From Halothiobacillus sp. (GTDB taxonomy: Bacteria; Pseudomonadota; Gammaproteobacteria; Halothiobacillales; Halothiobacillaceae), in the NCBI GenBank assembly GCA_016278265.1, contig JADQCE010000001.1, positions 434,001-498,000 on the forward strand: a DNA stretch of 64,000 nucleotides. Direction: 5' to 3'. The notes beneath the pieces are model-generated. The model was not told the origin of the DNA and searched no databases. It was given only the letters and a program-made list of their open reading frames with translations. The position numbers and the translations under genes are program-made. Each line of letters begins with the position of its first letter. Position 1 is the stretch's first letter. This document shows positions 1 through 8,414 of the stretch, one piece after another.

Positions 1-512
1 AGATTCGTCACCTGGGCGTCGATGCCATCGACATACAGGTGGATATTCGGCTCGGTGCTGTAATCGATGTACTCCACCCGGCCGGCATGCAGTGCGACCC
101 GGTTGATGTCGAACGGCGACCAGGCGTTCACCACCTGTTCCCAATTTTCGCCTTGGCCGTGCTGGCGTTTGGAGAAATTGAAATCGGCGCCGTAGATGTC
201 AATTTCGGCGACCACCGCGCCATCGAGTAGCGCGCTCCATTCCACTGATAGATCGATGGTCTCCGCGGCGACGAAGGGCTCGTTCCGTTCGCCCTGGTGC
301 TTATGGATCTCGAGGCCGTGGACGACATAGGCGCCACGCCACAGATGAATGTCCACGTCCTGTATCGAACCACCGTAGCCGTTGAGGGCGGTGATCTGAG
401 CATTCAGGTAGTCGGTGACCCAGTAAGGCAGGTAGGCGCGCCCGACGATCAGCAGGACCACGATTACCGCGATCAGGCTCAAGGCCACGCTTCTTTTCTT
501 GATGCCATTCAT
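1..512 (-). CDS. DUF748 / AsmA-like protein, N-terminal part (gene runs off the window)
   Basis: Reading leftward from the ATG at 512 gives an open frame to the window edge with no stop, so this is the first 170 or so residues of a longer protein. It opens with MNGIKKRS, then one hydrophobic segment (about residues 9-25) typical of a signal anchor. The following text (PYWVTDYLNAQ, LWRGAYVVHGLEI, SVEWSALLDG) matches the start of DUF748 proteins, large AsmA-like envelope proteins whose repeats face the periplasm. Its exact role is not known; members are thought to act in envelope lipid or surface maintenance. The 5' flank (513-679) separates it from the DUF2058 gene, which is transcribed in the same direction. 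Family assignment is by recall of the conserved N-terminal pattern. Confidence 0.8.
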   Translation of the reverse strand, partial: MNGIKKRSVALSLIAVIVVLLIVGRAYLPYWVTDYLNAQITALNGYGGSIQDVDIHLWRGAYVVHGLEIHKHQGERNEPFVAAETIDLSVEWSALLDGAVVAEIDIYGADFNFSKRQHGQGENWEQVVNAWSPFDINRVALHAGRVEYIDYSTEPNIHLYVDGIDAQVTN

Positions 513-679
513 GGCGGTCCTCCCCGCGGGGTATACGGGGCGGGTGCGCGTCACCGGATCGTTCATCGCCCTCGTCGTCCGCCTCGTTGGACAGGCGGAT
601 CGACGGTTCGGTTCGTTTCCGGGAGCTTGGTCTTTCCGGCAGGTGCCGAGAGGAAGGCGTGATCCAGGCGAGGGGAGAA

Positions 680-1231
680 TTACCAGATCAGGTCGTCGGG
701 CACGGTGAACTCGGCATAGGCCGGATCGCGGATCTCGCCGCCGCTGGGGAGGGCGAGCAGAAAGGCCGGGTCGCGCTGGGCGATCTTCTCGGCCGTGGAT
801 GCCGAGACGATGTAGTAGCGTTTTTCCCAGATCGCCAGGCGCAATTTTCGGGTGGCCAGGCCGCGTCGCAGACGGCCGTCGACCGGCAGGCTCAACACCC
901 GTCCCTGATCGATGAAGTAGAACGGCTCGCCGTGGCTGGCCAGCCTTTCGGCGTGGTCGAGGATCAGTTGGCGGATCTCGGCACGCTGGGCACGACGCAG
1001 TTCTTCTCCGCGTTGGCGTGCGCTGGTTTCGCGTGCCTGCTCGCGCTCGCGCTCGAGTTTCTCGGCGGCCGCCTTCTTGGCCGCCTCGATTTCCGCGTGC
1101 GGTTTGGTGTTCGCGTCCTTGTCGTGGCGATTGACGCGCCCCCAGGCAGACTTCTTCTGCTTGGGCTGCTTGCCGCTCTTCTTGGCCAGGCCGGCCTTGA
1201 GTAACTGATCTTGAAGAGATGCCTTGCTCAT
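680..1231 (-). CDS. DUF2058 family protein (YaiL-like)
   Basis: A 183-residue basic protein starting MSKASLQDQLLKAGL, followed by a lysine-rich stretch and a long charged, probably coiled-coil segment (about residues 40-85, EAAKKAAAEKLERE...). The C-terminal half (QLILDHAERLASHGEPFYFID through the end) is the conserved DUF2058 core. Family members such as E. coli YaiL are described as nucleoprotein- or polynucleotide-associated, but no enzymatic activity is established. Length is normal for the family. It is transcribed toward the DUF748 gene and divergently from rhlE. There is no sign of disruption. Confidence 0.85.
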   Translation of the reverse strand: MSKASLQDQLLKAGLAKKSGKQPKQKKSAWGRVNRHDKDANTKPHAEIEAAKKAAAEKLEREREQARETSARQRGEELRRAQRAEIRQLILDHAERLASHGEPFYFIDQGRVLSLPVDGRLRRGLATRKLRLAIWEKRYYIVSASTAEKIAQRDPAFLLALPSGGEIRDPAYAEFTVPDDLIW

Positions 1232-1608
1232 GAACCTGCCGTCTGTCGTGGTTTAGGTCTTGGAGTTTATCAGTTCGACCCGTCGGCCGACTTGGCGACC
1301 GCCTCGGGCGCGGCGATGGATGCGTGATCGAACATGCGCGACGATTGCCCTGCCAACGCCGCTGACGCGATGTTTCCCCACGTTGAGGGGAAAGGTGCTA
1401 TGCTCCGCGGCCTCGGTCTGACCAGTCCTGCCGATTTCATTACTGATGATGTGTCCACGACATGCCATCAACCCCGCGTTTTCCTTGCCGACTGGCGTGC
1501 GTCCCCTCCCGGGGCCGTGTGACGGGAAACGCCACGCCATTCGAGACGCCATTGTTTGTCATGGCCTCCATGCGCTAAGCGTTCTCGTCCCCAAGGAAAA
1601 TCATATCT
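1232..1608. other. Divergent intergenic region upstream of rhlE (377 bp)
   Basis: No convincing gene is present; the short frames in it have no family resemblance. It separates the DUF2058 gene and the rhlE-like helicase, which point away from each other, so it should hold both promoters. A 7-bp inverted repeat (TTTCCCC, 7-nt loop, GGGGAAA) lies at 1373-1393. A purine-rich AAGGAAAA stretch just upstream of the helicase ATG serves as its ribosome-binding site. RhlE-type helicase mRNAs often have long leaders, so part of this may be untranslated leader (inference). Confidence 0.5.
1373..1393. promoter_or_regulatory. Inverted repeat upstream of the rhlE-like gene
   Basis: Perfect arms TTTCCCC and GGGGAAA are separated by 7 nt. 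It lies about 215 bp before the helicase start and has no terminator T-tract. It could be a protein-binding site or a leader hairpin; the sequence does not distinguish these. Confidence 0.3.
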
Positions 1609-2973
1609 ATGTTGTTTTCAGAACTGGGCCTTCGCCCGGAACTCCAGCGCGCCATCGAAGAACGCGGCTACACCGAACCGACCCCCATCCAGGCTCAGGC
1701 TATCCCCGCCGTACTTTCCGGCAAGGATCTGCTCGCCGCGGCCCAGACCGGTACCGGCAAGACCGCCGGCTTTACCCTGCCGATGCTCGAACGCCTGATG
1801 GAGACGCACCCGGAAGGTGGCCAGAAGGGCGGCAAGCGTCCGATTCGCGCGCTGATCCTCACTCCGACACGTGAGTTGGCCGCCCAGGTCGAGCAGAGTG
1901 TGCTCGACTATGGTCACCACCTGCCGCTCAAATCGATGGTCATGTTCGGTGGCGTGGGCATCAACCCGCAGATCGACAAGCTCAAGAAGGGCGTCGACAT
2001 CCTCGTCGCCACGCCGGGCCGTTTGCTGGATCACCAGAACCAGCGCACTGTCGATCTCTCCCAGGTGGAAATCCTGGTGCTGGACGAAGCCGACCGCATG
2101 CTCGACATGGGCTTCATCCACGACATCAAGAAGATCCTCAAGATCGTGCCGGAGAAACGCCAGAACCTGCTGTTCTCGGCCACCTTCTCCGACGAGATCC
2201 GCACCCTGGCCGGCAAGCTGCTCGACAGCCCGGCCGAGATCTCCGTCACGCCGCGTAACACCACGGTCGAGGCGGTGAGCCAGTCGGTCTACGAGGTCGA
2301 CCGCGACAAGAAACGCGAACTGCTGGCCGAATTGCTGATCGACCAGGACTGGCAACAGGTGCTGGTGTTCACCCGCACCAAGCACGGCGCCAACCGCCTG
2401 GCCGAGTACTTGTCCAAGCGCGACATCCCGGCGATGGCCATCCACGGCAACAAGAGCCAGACGGCCCGCACCAAGGCGCTGGAGTCGTTCAAGAGCGGCA
2501 CCATCCGCGTGTTGGCAGCCACCGATATCGCCGCCCGCGGCATCGACATTGCTCATTTGCCGTACGTGGTCAACTTCGAGCTGCCCAACGTCGCCGAGGA
2601 CTATGTCCACCGCATCGGCCGCACCGGCCGAGCGGGCGAGTCCGGCGAGGCGATCTCGCTGGTCTGTGTCGACGAGCACAAGCTGTTGGCCGACATCGAG
2701 CGCCTGACCAAGCAGAAGCTCACGCGCCACGTTGTGCCCGGTTTTGAGCCGGACCCGAACGCCAAGCCCGAGCCGATCCCGAACGGGCGCAACAACGCCG
2801 GTGGCGGTAATCGCCGCGGTGGCGGTGGTGGCCGTCCCGGCGGATCGCGTGGTGGACCCGGCGGTGGTCAGGGACGCGGCCCCGGTGGCGGCGGTCGTGG
2901 TGGCCCCGGCGGCCGTCCCGGTGGCCGTGGTGCACGCAGCGGCGGTGGCGGTGGTCGCAGCGGCAACCGCTAA
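1609..2973 (+). CDS. rhlE: DEAD-box ATP-dependent RNA helicase, RhlE type
   Basis: The 454-residue protein has the full two-domain DEAD-box core. A Q motif ([14 protein letters not shown]) comes first, then Walker A AQTGTGKT (about residues 45-52), PTRELA, TPGR, DEAD (about 158-161), SAT, and in the second domain TRTK, ARGID and [10 protein letters not shown]. After residue about 385 comes a Gly/Arg-rich tail (repeats of GGG, RGG and PGG) that binds RNA without sequence specificity. Such enzymes unwind short RNA duplexes in ribosome assembly, mRNA decay and cold adaptation. It stands alone between its own leader and a strong terminator at 3023-3052. A decayed copy of its 3' third lies at 4302-4663. 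RhlE is favoured over DeaD/SrmB because the core is short and the tail is RGG-rich, but paralogue naming is uncertain. Confidence 0.9.
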   Translation: MLFSELGLRPELQRAIEERGYTEPTPIQAQAIPAVLSGKDLLAAAQTGTGKTAGFTLPMLERLMETHPEGGQKGGKRPIRALILTPTRELAAQVEQSVLDYGHHLPLKSMVMFGGVGINPQIDKLKKGVDILVATPGRLLDHQNQRTVDLSQVEILVLDEADRMLDMGFIHDIKKILKIVPEKRQNLLFSATFSDEIRTLAGKLLDSPAEISVTPRNTTVEAVSQSVYEVDRDKKRELLAELLIDQDWQQVLVFTRTKHGANRLAEYLSKRDIPAMAIHGNKSQTARTKALESFKSGTIRVLAATDIAARGIDIAHLPYVVNFELPNVAEDYVHRIGRTGRAGESGEAISLVCVDEHKLLADIERLTKQKLTRHVVPGFEPDPNAKPEPIPNGRNNAGGGNRRGGGGGRPGGSRGGPGGGQGRGPGGGGRGGPGGRPGGRGARSGGGGGRSGNR

Positions 2974-3022
2974 GCCTCCCCGCTAGCTCGCCGGCCTCGG
3001 CCGACGTGACAGCACGAAAAGC

Positions 3023-3052
3023 AACGCCCGGCTACTCAGCCGGGCGTTTTTC
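3023..3052 (+). terminator. Rho-independent terminator after rhlE
   Basis: The hairpin AACGCCCGGCT / AGCCGGGCGTT is followed by a T-run and starts about 50 nt after the rhlE stop. A near-identical hairpin follows the rhlE remnant at 4708-4740, showing that the terminator was duplicated with the gene end. Confidence 0.85.
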
Positions 3053-3837
3053 GTTTGGCGGCCCGGTCACCACGCCAACCTCGGTGCTAGATAACGTCTG
3101 AAAAATGGGTTGGCAGCAACCAATTCCGAACCGTCGGTTCTCACCTGGGCTTCATGGAGGTAGTCGAGACATGGAAGGAATCTCCGTGTTTGTTGCCTAC
3201 CTGACAGGGTGTGCTCGGAACGTCACTGAGCCGGATTGCGCCCCGAGCCGAAGTGGGTGTCGTGGTGAATCGGTTCAGAGAAAGAGCCAGGAAGCGCAAC
3301 GCCGCACTGGCAATTCTTGCTCGGCTAGAGCATGAAGGATTGAATCCAGTGAACGCAGGCCTGCTCGGTCCGGTTGCCTGTATGCCGTCAGTGGATGTCG
3401 TCAGTGGATGTCGCCGCGGAGACAATCCAGAAGCCGCGCCAACCCTTGTCGAGAAGACGAGTCCCGTTCCCCGGTGCGTTCCGTTGCGCAAAGACTATGC
3501 TGTTATATCCCTCACCGTGAGGCGCTTCCGGCACCAGCGGCTCAGAAGAATTTAAGGCCACGGTGATCCGGGATCTCGCGGTCGGCAGCGGCACGGCGTT
3601 GTGCTGCAAAAGCGGGCAATAAAGCGTTACTCGGCGGATGAGCCGCATGATGCCCACAGGCAACGATCCAGCACCAAGGCCAAGGCCAAGTCCGTGTTCC
3701 GGGGTCGACCCGTTGCTCCATCCAGCGCCGCAGCGGGGTGTTGCGCGATGGTTGGGGGGCTATTTTCAGTTTAGGCGCCAATGCTGCACATCAAGCGGTC
3801 CGCGAATGCGGTCGTTCAACTCCAAGGGGGGTACATC
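3053..3837. other. Gene-poor stretch between rhlE terminator and cupin gene
   Basis: About 780 bp with no recognisable gene. The open frames present (for example 3211-3555 on + and 3388-3663 on -) overlap each other on opposite strands, lack good ribosome-binding sites and resemble no family I know. A 12-bp tandem duplication (GTCAGTGGATGT twice) occurs at about 3389-3412. Base composition is less GC-rich than the neighbours. It may be decayed foreign DNA lying between the helicase and its partial copy (inference). Confidence 0.4.
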
Positions 3838-4230
3838 ATGAAAGGTTTTATAAAAGACATCGAGAGCATTGCCGTTAAAAACGAGGATTTCCGTCGGGTG
3901 CTGTACACGGCAAAAAATTGCCAACTGGTTGTCATGTCGTTAAAGCCCGAGGAAGAGATCGGGGCGGAAATTCACAAACTCGATCAGTTTTTTCGTGTAG
4001 AGGAAGGAGCGGGGGAAGCGAGTATTGACGGTGCGCGCACCGCAATCCAAGCCGGTTCCGCGGTCATCGTCCCGGCTGGAGCGAAGCACAACATCATCAA
4101 CACGGGAAGCGTTCCACTCAAGCTCTACACAATCTACGCACCGCCCGAGCACCGAGATGGTGTTGTCCACCACACCCCCGAGGAGGCGGAGGCTGACGAC
4201 GAACATTTTGACGGCAAGACGACCGAATGA
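3838..4230 (+). CDS. Small cupin-domain protein
   Basis: The start at 3838 is preferred over an in-frame ATG at 3781 because AAGGGGGG lies 7-8 nt upstream. The 130-residue product is one beta-barrel cupin domain. The first cupin box is degenerate (EIGAEIHKLDQFFRVEEGAGEA, only one His visible). The second part (PAGAKHNIINTGSVPLKLYTIYAPPEH) carries the usual His and the Pro-Ala-Gly turn. Single-domain cupins of this type are often sugar isomerase-like or metal-binding stress proteins; the substrate is unknown. The acidic tail (EEAEADDEHFDG) is unusual. Codon use is more AT-rich than in the surrounding genes. The gene is enclosed between rhlE and an rhlE remnant, which suggests arrival or rearrangement at this site. 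Confidence 0.8.
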   Translation: MKGFIKDIESIAVKNEDFRRVLYTAKNCQLVVMSLKPEEEIGAEIHKLDQFFRVEEGAGEASIDGARTAIQAGSAVIVPAGAKHNIINTGSVPLKLYTIYAPPEHRDGVVHHTPEEAEADDEHFDGKTTE

Positions 4231-4301
4231 CTTTCCGGCCTTCGGGGCGTTTCCGTCCGAGCTTCGTGTGATGAGGCCGAATCTAGATTAAGTCACAGCC
4301 T

Positions 4302-4663
4302 CGTCCCCACGCCCGGGCGTCTGCTGGATCCCCTCAAGGTCGCACCGGAAGAGCGCCAGAAACTATTGTTTCCGGCCACCTTCTCCGACGAGATCCGCGC
4401 TCTGGGGGGCAAGCTTTTCGCCGGCATCAAGCGCCTGCCTAAGCAGAGGCCTAACCACCGGGTCGTGCGCGGCCTCGAGCCGGACCCGAACGCCAAGCCC
4501 GAGCCGACCCCCAGCGGTCGTAACAACGCCGGTGGCGGCCAGGGTGGTCCGCGTGGCGGTCAGGGGCGCGGCCCCGGTGGCGGCTGGTCGTGGCCCGTAC
4601 GGTCGTCCCGGTGACCGTGGTGCACGCGGCGGCGGTGGCGGTGGTCGCAGCGGCAACCGCTAA
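4302..4663 (+). pseudogene. Decayed partial copy of rhlE 3' end
   Basis: The DNA aligns to three separate parts of the intact helicase gene at 1609-2973: the PGRLLD motif-Ib region, the region from the KIVPEKRQ segment through the SAT motif ([10 protein letters not shown], here [10 protein letters not shown]), and the C-terminal LxKQKL...[10 protein letters not shown] region with the RGG tail and the same SGNR stop. The segments between them, including DEAD and the second-domain ATPase motifs, are deleted. A frame change occurs within the Gly/Arg tail (GGGWSWPVRSSR). It has no start codon or ribosome-binding site of its own and cannot make an active helicase. Confidence 0.85.
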
Positions 4664-4707
4664 CCAGAACGCATTGGTCGTCGGCTGCGGCCGATGATCG
4701 ACAATCG

Positions 4708-4740
4708 AAACGCCCGGCTACTCAGCCGGGTGTTCTTCGT
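4708..4740 (+). terminator. Duplicated rhlE terminator
   Basis: The hairpin AACGCCCGGCT / AGCCGGGTGTT matches the terminator at 3023-3052 with small changes in the right arm and a weaker T-run (TTCTTCGTTT). It follows the rhlE remnant by about 45 bp, the same spacing as for the parent. Confidence 0.7.
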
Positions 4741-4876
4741 TTGCGGCGCTCATTCTGCCGGCACTGCTGTGTGGTCCGTATCAAATCACAGGCAAAGTAA
4801 TTGGTCCTACCCCTCCGGTCGGCTACCGTCGGAAGGGAGAACACAACCAATCACTCAGGGATTCACGGAGGACCCG

Positions 4877-5356
4877 ATGCTCAAGCGCACCTTGTTGTTT
4901 GCCTGCCTGTTGCCGGCCATGACCATTGCTATCGCCATGGCCAGTGACAACCGCCCCTGGGGTACGGCCGAGCTGATCGAGAAGAGCTACCAGCCCGAAA
5001 AGGTTGTCTACAACGGGGCGGCGAGGGATGCCGAGGCGTTCGACCGCATCCTCGATCGGGTCAGTTATCTCAACAACGAATACGCCGGTGACGTGCTCGA
5101 TGCACATATCGTGGTCATCCTGCATGGTCCCGAGATTCCGCTGTTCACCGCCGAGAACTACCAGGAGAATAGGGAGTTGATGGGACGGGCGCAGTCGTTG
5201 ACCGTCGCCGGCAATATCGAGTACCGCATGTGTTCGATCGCAGCCGCGCTGCGTGACGTCAAGCCCGAGGACGTGCATGGATTCGTCAAGGTGGTGCCCA
5301 TGGCCGATGCCGAGATCATCGAGCTGCAGCACGACGGCTATGCCTACATGAAGTGA
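4877..5356 (+). CDS. Exported DsrE-family sulfurtransferase-like protein
   Basis: The ATG at 4877 is chosen because ACGGAGGA precedes it by 5-8 nt and the protein then begins with a classical signal peptide (MLKRTLLFACLLPAMTIAIAMA, cleavage near residue 22). The mature part has the DsrE/F-like alpha/beta fold pattern: HIVVILHGPEIPLF, a mid loop with one cysteine (YRMCSIAAALRDV), and the ending VVPMADAEIIELQHDGYAYMK typical of the periplasmic DsrE subgroup. DsrE proteins carry or transfer sulfur, which would fit a sulfur-oxidising host, but no partner genes are adjacent and the substrate is unknown. It is preceded by the duplicated terminator, so it is a separate transcription unit. Confidence 0.75.
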   Translation: MLKRTLLFACLLPAMTIAIAMASDNRPWGTAELIEKSYQPEKVVYNGAARDAEAFDRILDRVSYLNNEYAGDVLDAHIVVILHGPEIPLFTAENYQENRELMGRAQSLTVAGNIEYRMCSIAAALRDVKPEDVHGFVKVVPMADAEIIELQHDGYAYMK

Positions 5357-5543
5357 TCATGGTCTCCTTGACCTGGAATCGCGTAAGGGGAATGCTCCTT
5401 TCTCTAAACCGTCATGGAGTGGGAGAGGCCTGTCTTCCAAGCTGATCGTCGTGGCCCGCTATTTCAAACGGCTCGCGAGTGTCAGGAGCCCGCGCGGCGA
5501 TTCAGCCATGCATGGCAAATCAACCCATTCGCAAGGTGACTCC

Positions 5544-6395
5544 ATGACTCCTTCCGGTCCTCCTCCCGGTGTTTCCCAAAAACGCGCTGCCTTCCGCGAG
5601 TTGCACCAGTCGGGCTGCTTCGTGATGCCGAATCCCTGGGATGTCGGTAGCGCCAGGATGCTGGCAGGGCTCGGGTTCAAGGCGCTGGCCACGACCAGTT
5701 CCGGCTACGCCTGGTCGTGTGGCCGTGCCGATGGACAGCTCTCACTTGCCGAGGTCCTGGCCCACCTGCGCACGATGGTTGAGGCCACCGATCTGCCGGT
5801 CAACGCCGATTTCGAGAGCGGGTTCGCCGATACGGCTGACGGTGTGGCCGAAAGCGTCGGGTTGGCGGTCGAGACCGGGGTGGCCGGCATTTCCATCGAG
5901 GATTCCACCGGCGACCCGAATCAGCCGTTGCGGGGAATCGGCGAGTCGGTCGAGCGAATCAGCGCAGCGCGTGCCGCGATTGATTCGAACGGCGGTGACA
6001 CCGTGCTGGTCGGCCGGGCGGAGAACTTCTTCGTCGGCTGTCCCGACCTCGATGACACCCTCCTGCGCCTGCAAGCCTACGCGGAGGCCGGGGCGGACTG
6101 CCTCTACGCCCCCGGCATAAAAACGCCTGATGAAATCCGTGCCGTCGTGTCCGCCGTCGCGCCCAAGCCGGTAAATGTGCTGATTGGCTGGGACAGCGAC
6201 CTGAGCGTGCAGGATCTTGCCGACCTCGGCGTCAGACGCATCAGCCTCGGCGGTGCACTGGCTCGTGCGGCTTGGGGCGGCTTTATCCAAGCGGCGCGCT
6301 CGATTGCCGAACAGGGCCGGTTTGATGGTTTGGCGAACGTGCCTTCCGGGGCGGAGCTCAACTCGCTATTCGGCAAGCAGCGTGGTCCGGTTTGA
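5544..6395 (+). CDS. Isocitrate lyase / PEP phosphonomutase superfamily protein
   Basis: The start at 5544 is supported by AAGGTG 6 nt upstream; an upstream in-frame GTG at 5451 would add 31 residues of non-conserved sequence. The 283-residue barrel shows the family hallmarks: FVMPNPWDVGSARML, TTSSGYAWSCG, NADFESGFAD (metal-binding acidic residues), GISIEDS, GRAENFF, and GADCLYAPGI. The KKCGH motif that defines true isocitrate and methylisocitrate lyases is not visible, so it more likely belongs to the oxaloacetate decarboxylase or carboxyphosphonoenolpyruvate mutase-like branch that cleaves or forms C-C or C-P bonds in 2-oxo acids. The substrate cannot be assigned. It stands alone. Confidence 0.8.
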   Translation: MTPSGPPPGVSQKRAAFRELHQSGCFVMPNPWDVGSARMLAGLGFKALATTSSGYAWSCGRADGQLSLAEVLAHLRTMVEATDLPVNADFESGFADTADGVAESVGLAVETGVAGISIEDSTGDPNQPLRGIGESVERISAARAAIDSNGGDTVLVGRAENFFVGCPDLDDTLLRLQAYAEAGADCLYAPGIKTPDEIRAVVSAVAPKPVNVLIGWDSDLSVQDLADLGVRRISLGGALARAAWGGFIQAARSIAEQGRFDGLANVPSGAELNSLFGKQRGPV

Positions 6396-6570
6396 AGAGG
6401 GGCAATGATTTTGCACAGCGCGGTGGGTGATAATTCGCGACCACCGGTACCGGTAAGCGGTTCTTACCCTTTACCCATGGGCTAAAGTTGTCAGTTCGTC
6501 GATCGGGATTTCGGCTATGGTCTTGTGGCATCCTGCGAATCATGGCGGGGCCGCGAGGTGGCTTATGGGC

Positions 6571-7086
6571 ATGTTGATTGAACGCACATTGGCGCGGGTG
6601 CCGGGCATGGCCAGGCCTCCGCTCAAACGGGAATCCATGGGGCCTGGAGGCATTGCCGTGTGTGCCGTGCTGATGTTAGCGCATCTCCCCGGCTTCGCGC
6701 TTGCCGACGAACCATGCCCGGGCATTCACGTGACTATCCTGGATATCCGCAACAGCACCGGCAAGGTGGCCTGCGCGCTTTTCGAATCGTCAGAGGGATT
6801 TCCGAAAGAGTTCGTGAAATCCGCGACCAATATCGCGATGCTGCAAATTCAGGATACGCGGGCGCGTTGCCACTTCCTGGATATCCTGCCGGGGAGGTAT
6901 GCACTGGCGGTCATTCATGATGAAAATCTGGACGGCAAGCTGGCTACGAACTGGCTCGGGGCACCCACCGAAGGCTACGGATTTTCCAACGATGTAACCG
7001 CCACACTGAGTGCGCCTTCATTCGAAGCCGCCCGCTTTGCATACGATGGGCAGAATCTGGACATGACGATCAGCCTGAATTACTGA
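6571..7086 (+). CDS. DUF2141 family exported protein
   Basis: The mature part (VTILDIRNSTGKVACALFESSEGFP, HFLDILPGRYALAVIHDENLDGKL, GAPTEGYGFSND) is a clear DUF2141 domain, a small beta-sandwich of unknown function found in secreted proteins. A signal peptide (about GGIAVCAVLMLAHLPGFALA) ends just before DEPC. The start is uncertain: GAGGTGG at 6555-6561 suits the ATG at 6571 (spacing 9), but ATGs at 6517, 6565, 6607 and 6637 are all in frame and 6637 would give the most compact signal peptide. It is followed by a strong terminator that also faces cbbQ. Confidence 0.75.
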   Translation: MLIERTLARVPGMARPPLKRESMGPGGIAVCAVLMLAHLPGFALADEPCPGIHVTILDIRNSTGKVACALFESSEGFPKEFVKSATNIAMLQIQDTRARCHFLDILPGRYALAVIHDENLDGKLATNWLGAPTEGYGFSNDVTATLSAPSFEAARFAYDGQNLDMTISLNY

Positions 7087-7122
7087 TCGAGCGATCCTGC
7101 TTTAAATAGCCTGCCAGACAGT

Positions 7123-7155
7123 AAAACGCCCAGCCGATTGGCTGGGCGTTTCTCG
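7123..7155. terminator. Terminator between the DUF2141 gene and cbbQ
   Basis: The hairpin AAAACGCCCAGCC / GGCTGGGCGTTT lies between two converging genes. The T-tract is better on the + side, and the A-rich left arm allows use from the - side too. It likely ends both the DUF2141 transcript and the long leftward carboxysome/DAB transcript. Confidence 0.75.
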
Positions 7156-7174
7156 TTCGGGTCGGCGTTTCTCG

Positions 7175-8020
7175 TTACGAGAAGAACGCGGCGACGGCCG
7201 AGTCGAGGGTGTCGCGCATGTCCGGGTCGTCGGTGATCGGACGGACCAGGGTCATGGAGCAGGCATCGCGCGGGTCGACGCCCTTGGCGATCAGTTGGCC
7301 TGCGTAGACGAGCAGGCGGGTGGAGATGCCCTCGTCCAGCCCGTGGCCCTTGAGATTGCGCGCACGCTGGGCGATCTCGACCAGCTTGCCGGCGGTGTCG
7401 CGGTCGACGCCGGTCTCGTGGGCGACGATTTCGGTCTCGGTTTCCGGGTCCGGGTAGTCGAAGTCCAGCGCGCCGAAACGCTGCTTGGTCGACTGCTTGA
7501 GATCCTTCATCAGGTTCTGGTAACCCGGGTTGTAGGAGATGACGATCTGGAAGTCCGGGTGGGCCTCGACCAGTTCGCCTTTCTTCTCCAGCGGCAGGAC
7601 GCGACGGTGGTCGGTCAGCGGGTGAATGACGACGGTGGTGTCCTGGCGGGCCTCGACGATCTCGTCGAGGTAGCAGATCGCGCCAATGCGGGCGGCCGTG
7701 GTCAGCGGGCCGTCCTGCCAGCGGGTGCCGTCCTTGTCGAGCAAGTAGCGGCCGACCAGGTCCGAGGCGGTCATGTCCTCGTTACAGGCCACGCTGATCA
7801 GCGGGCGCTGCAGCTTCCAGGCCATGTACTCGACGAAGCGGGTCTTGCCCGAGCCGGTCGGGCCCTTGAGCATCATCGGCATGCGGGCCTTGTAGGCGGC
7901 CTCGTAGAGATTGACCTCGTCGTGGACCGTGCGGTAGTAGGGCTCGGTCTTGATGCGGTATTCGTCGGCGTTCGCGTTGCTGTCGCTGGTGCCGCTCTGG
8001 GGTGATTGATCAAACAGCAT
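7175..8020 (-). CDS. cbbQ: CbbQ, MoxR-class AAA+ ATPase of Rubisco activase
   Basis: The 281-residue AAA+ protein has Walker A GPTGSGKT (residues 53-60), Walker B ICYLDEI (about 113-119), VISYNPGYQ sensor I and the C-terminal helical part rich in Asp/Arg ([12 protein letters not shown]). CbbQ forms a hexamer that, with CbbO as adaptor, uses ATP hydrolysis to pull inhibitory sugar phosphates from Rubisco active sites. Length and motifs match CbbQ of sulfur oxidisers. It is the last gene of the leftward cluster, separated from cbbO by the dab genes, 67 bp downstream of the PII-like gene. Confidence 0.95.
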   Translation of the reverse strand: MLFDQSPQSGTSDSNANADEYRIKTEPYYRTVHDEVNLYEAAYKARMPMMLKGPTGSGKTRFVEYMAWKLQRPLISVACNEDMTASDLVGRYLLDKDGTRWQDGPLTTAARIGAICYLDEIVEARQDTTVVIHPLTDHRRVLPLEKKGELVEAHPDFQIVISYNPGYQNLMKDLKQSTKQRFGALDFDYPDPETETEIVAHETGVDRDTAGKLVEIAQRARNLKGHGLDEGISTRLLVYAGQLIAKGVDPRDACSMTLVRPITDDPDMRDTLDSAVAAFFS

Positions 8021-8087
8021 GTTGCACTCTCGGATTCGCGGTTGGATGTCGGGAACGGGGCGACGCCGGCCATGTGGCCCGGCGTGA

Positions 8088-8414
8088 TCAGCCCTTGAAC
8101 TTCACCAGGCGGCTGACCTGGATGTCGGAGATGAAGACCACGCCGCTGTGCTTGTTGAAGAAGGGCGTGAAGCCCTCGAGGATCGGCTCGACCAGTTCCT
8201 CGGGTACCGCGGCGATGATCATGATCAGTACCTCGTCCTCGTTGAACATCAGGTGGCCTTCGTGAAAGCCCTGGCTGCCCTTGCCGGAGAGGTTGCCGAT
8301 GATGGTATAGCCCTTCACGCCGGCGCGGTCGAGAATATCCGTGGCGAAGGCCTGGTGTTCGCCTTCCAGGATGATCTCGAGCTTCTTCAGCGGTTTGAGG
8401 TTCAGGTTGTTCAT
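8088..8414 (-). CDS. Carboxysome/DAB-associated PII-like signalling protein
   Basis: The 108-residue protein starting [19 protein letters not shown] has the ferredoxin-like PII pattern: a first beta strand KLEIILEG, a glycine-rich T-loop region ([16 protein letters not shown]), and [28 protein letters not shown]-like proteins linked to carboxysome loci (CPII) bind adenine nucleotides and bicarbonate and are thought to modulate bicarbonate uptake. The start overlaps the dabA stop in an ATGA at 8411-8414, so translation is coupled to dabA, which points to DabA/DabB as its probable target (inference). The canonical PII signature with the uridylylated tyrosine is not seen. Confidence 0.85.
   Translation of the reverse strand: MNNLNLKPLKKLEIILEGEHQAFATDILDRAGVKGYTIIGNLSGKGSQGFHEGHLMFNEDEVLIMIIAAVPEELVEPILEGFTPFFNKHSGVVFISDIQVSRLVKFKG

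Noticed and set aside
3211-3555. Possible 114-residue gene in the stretch after rhlE
   Set aside because: Overlaps competing frames on the other strand, lacks a good ribosome-binding site and any family resemblance.
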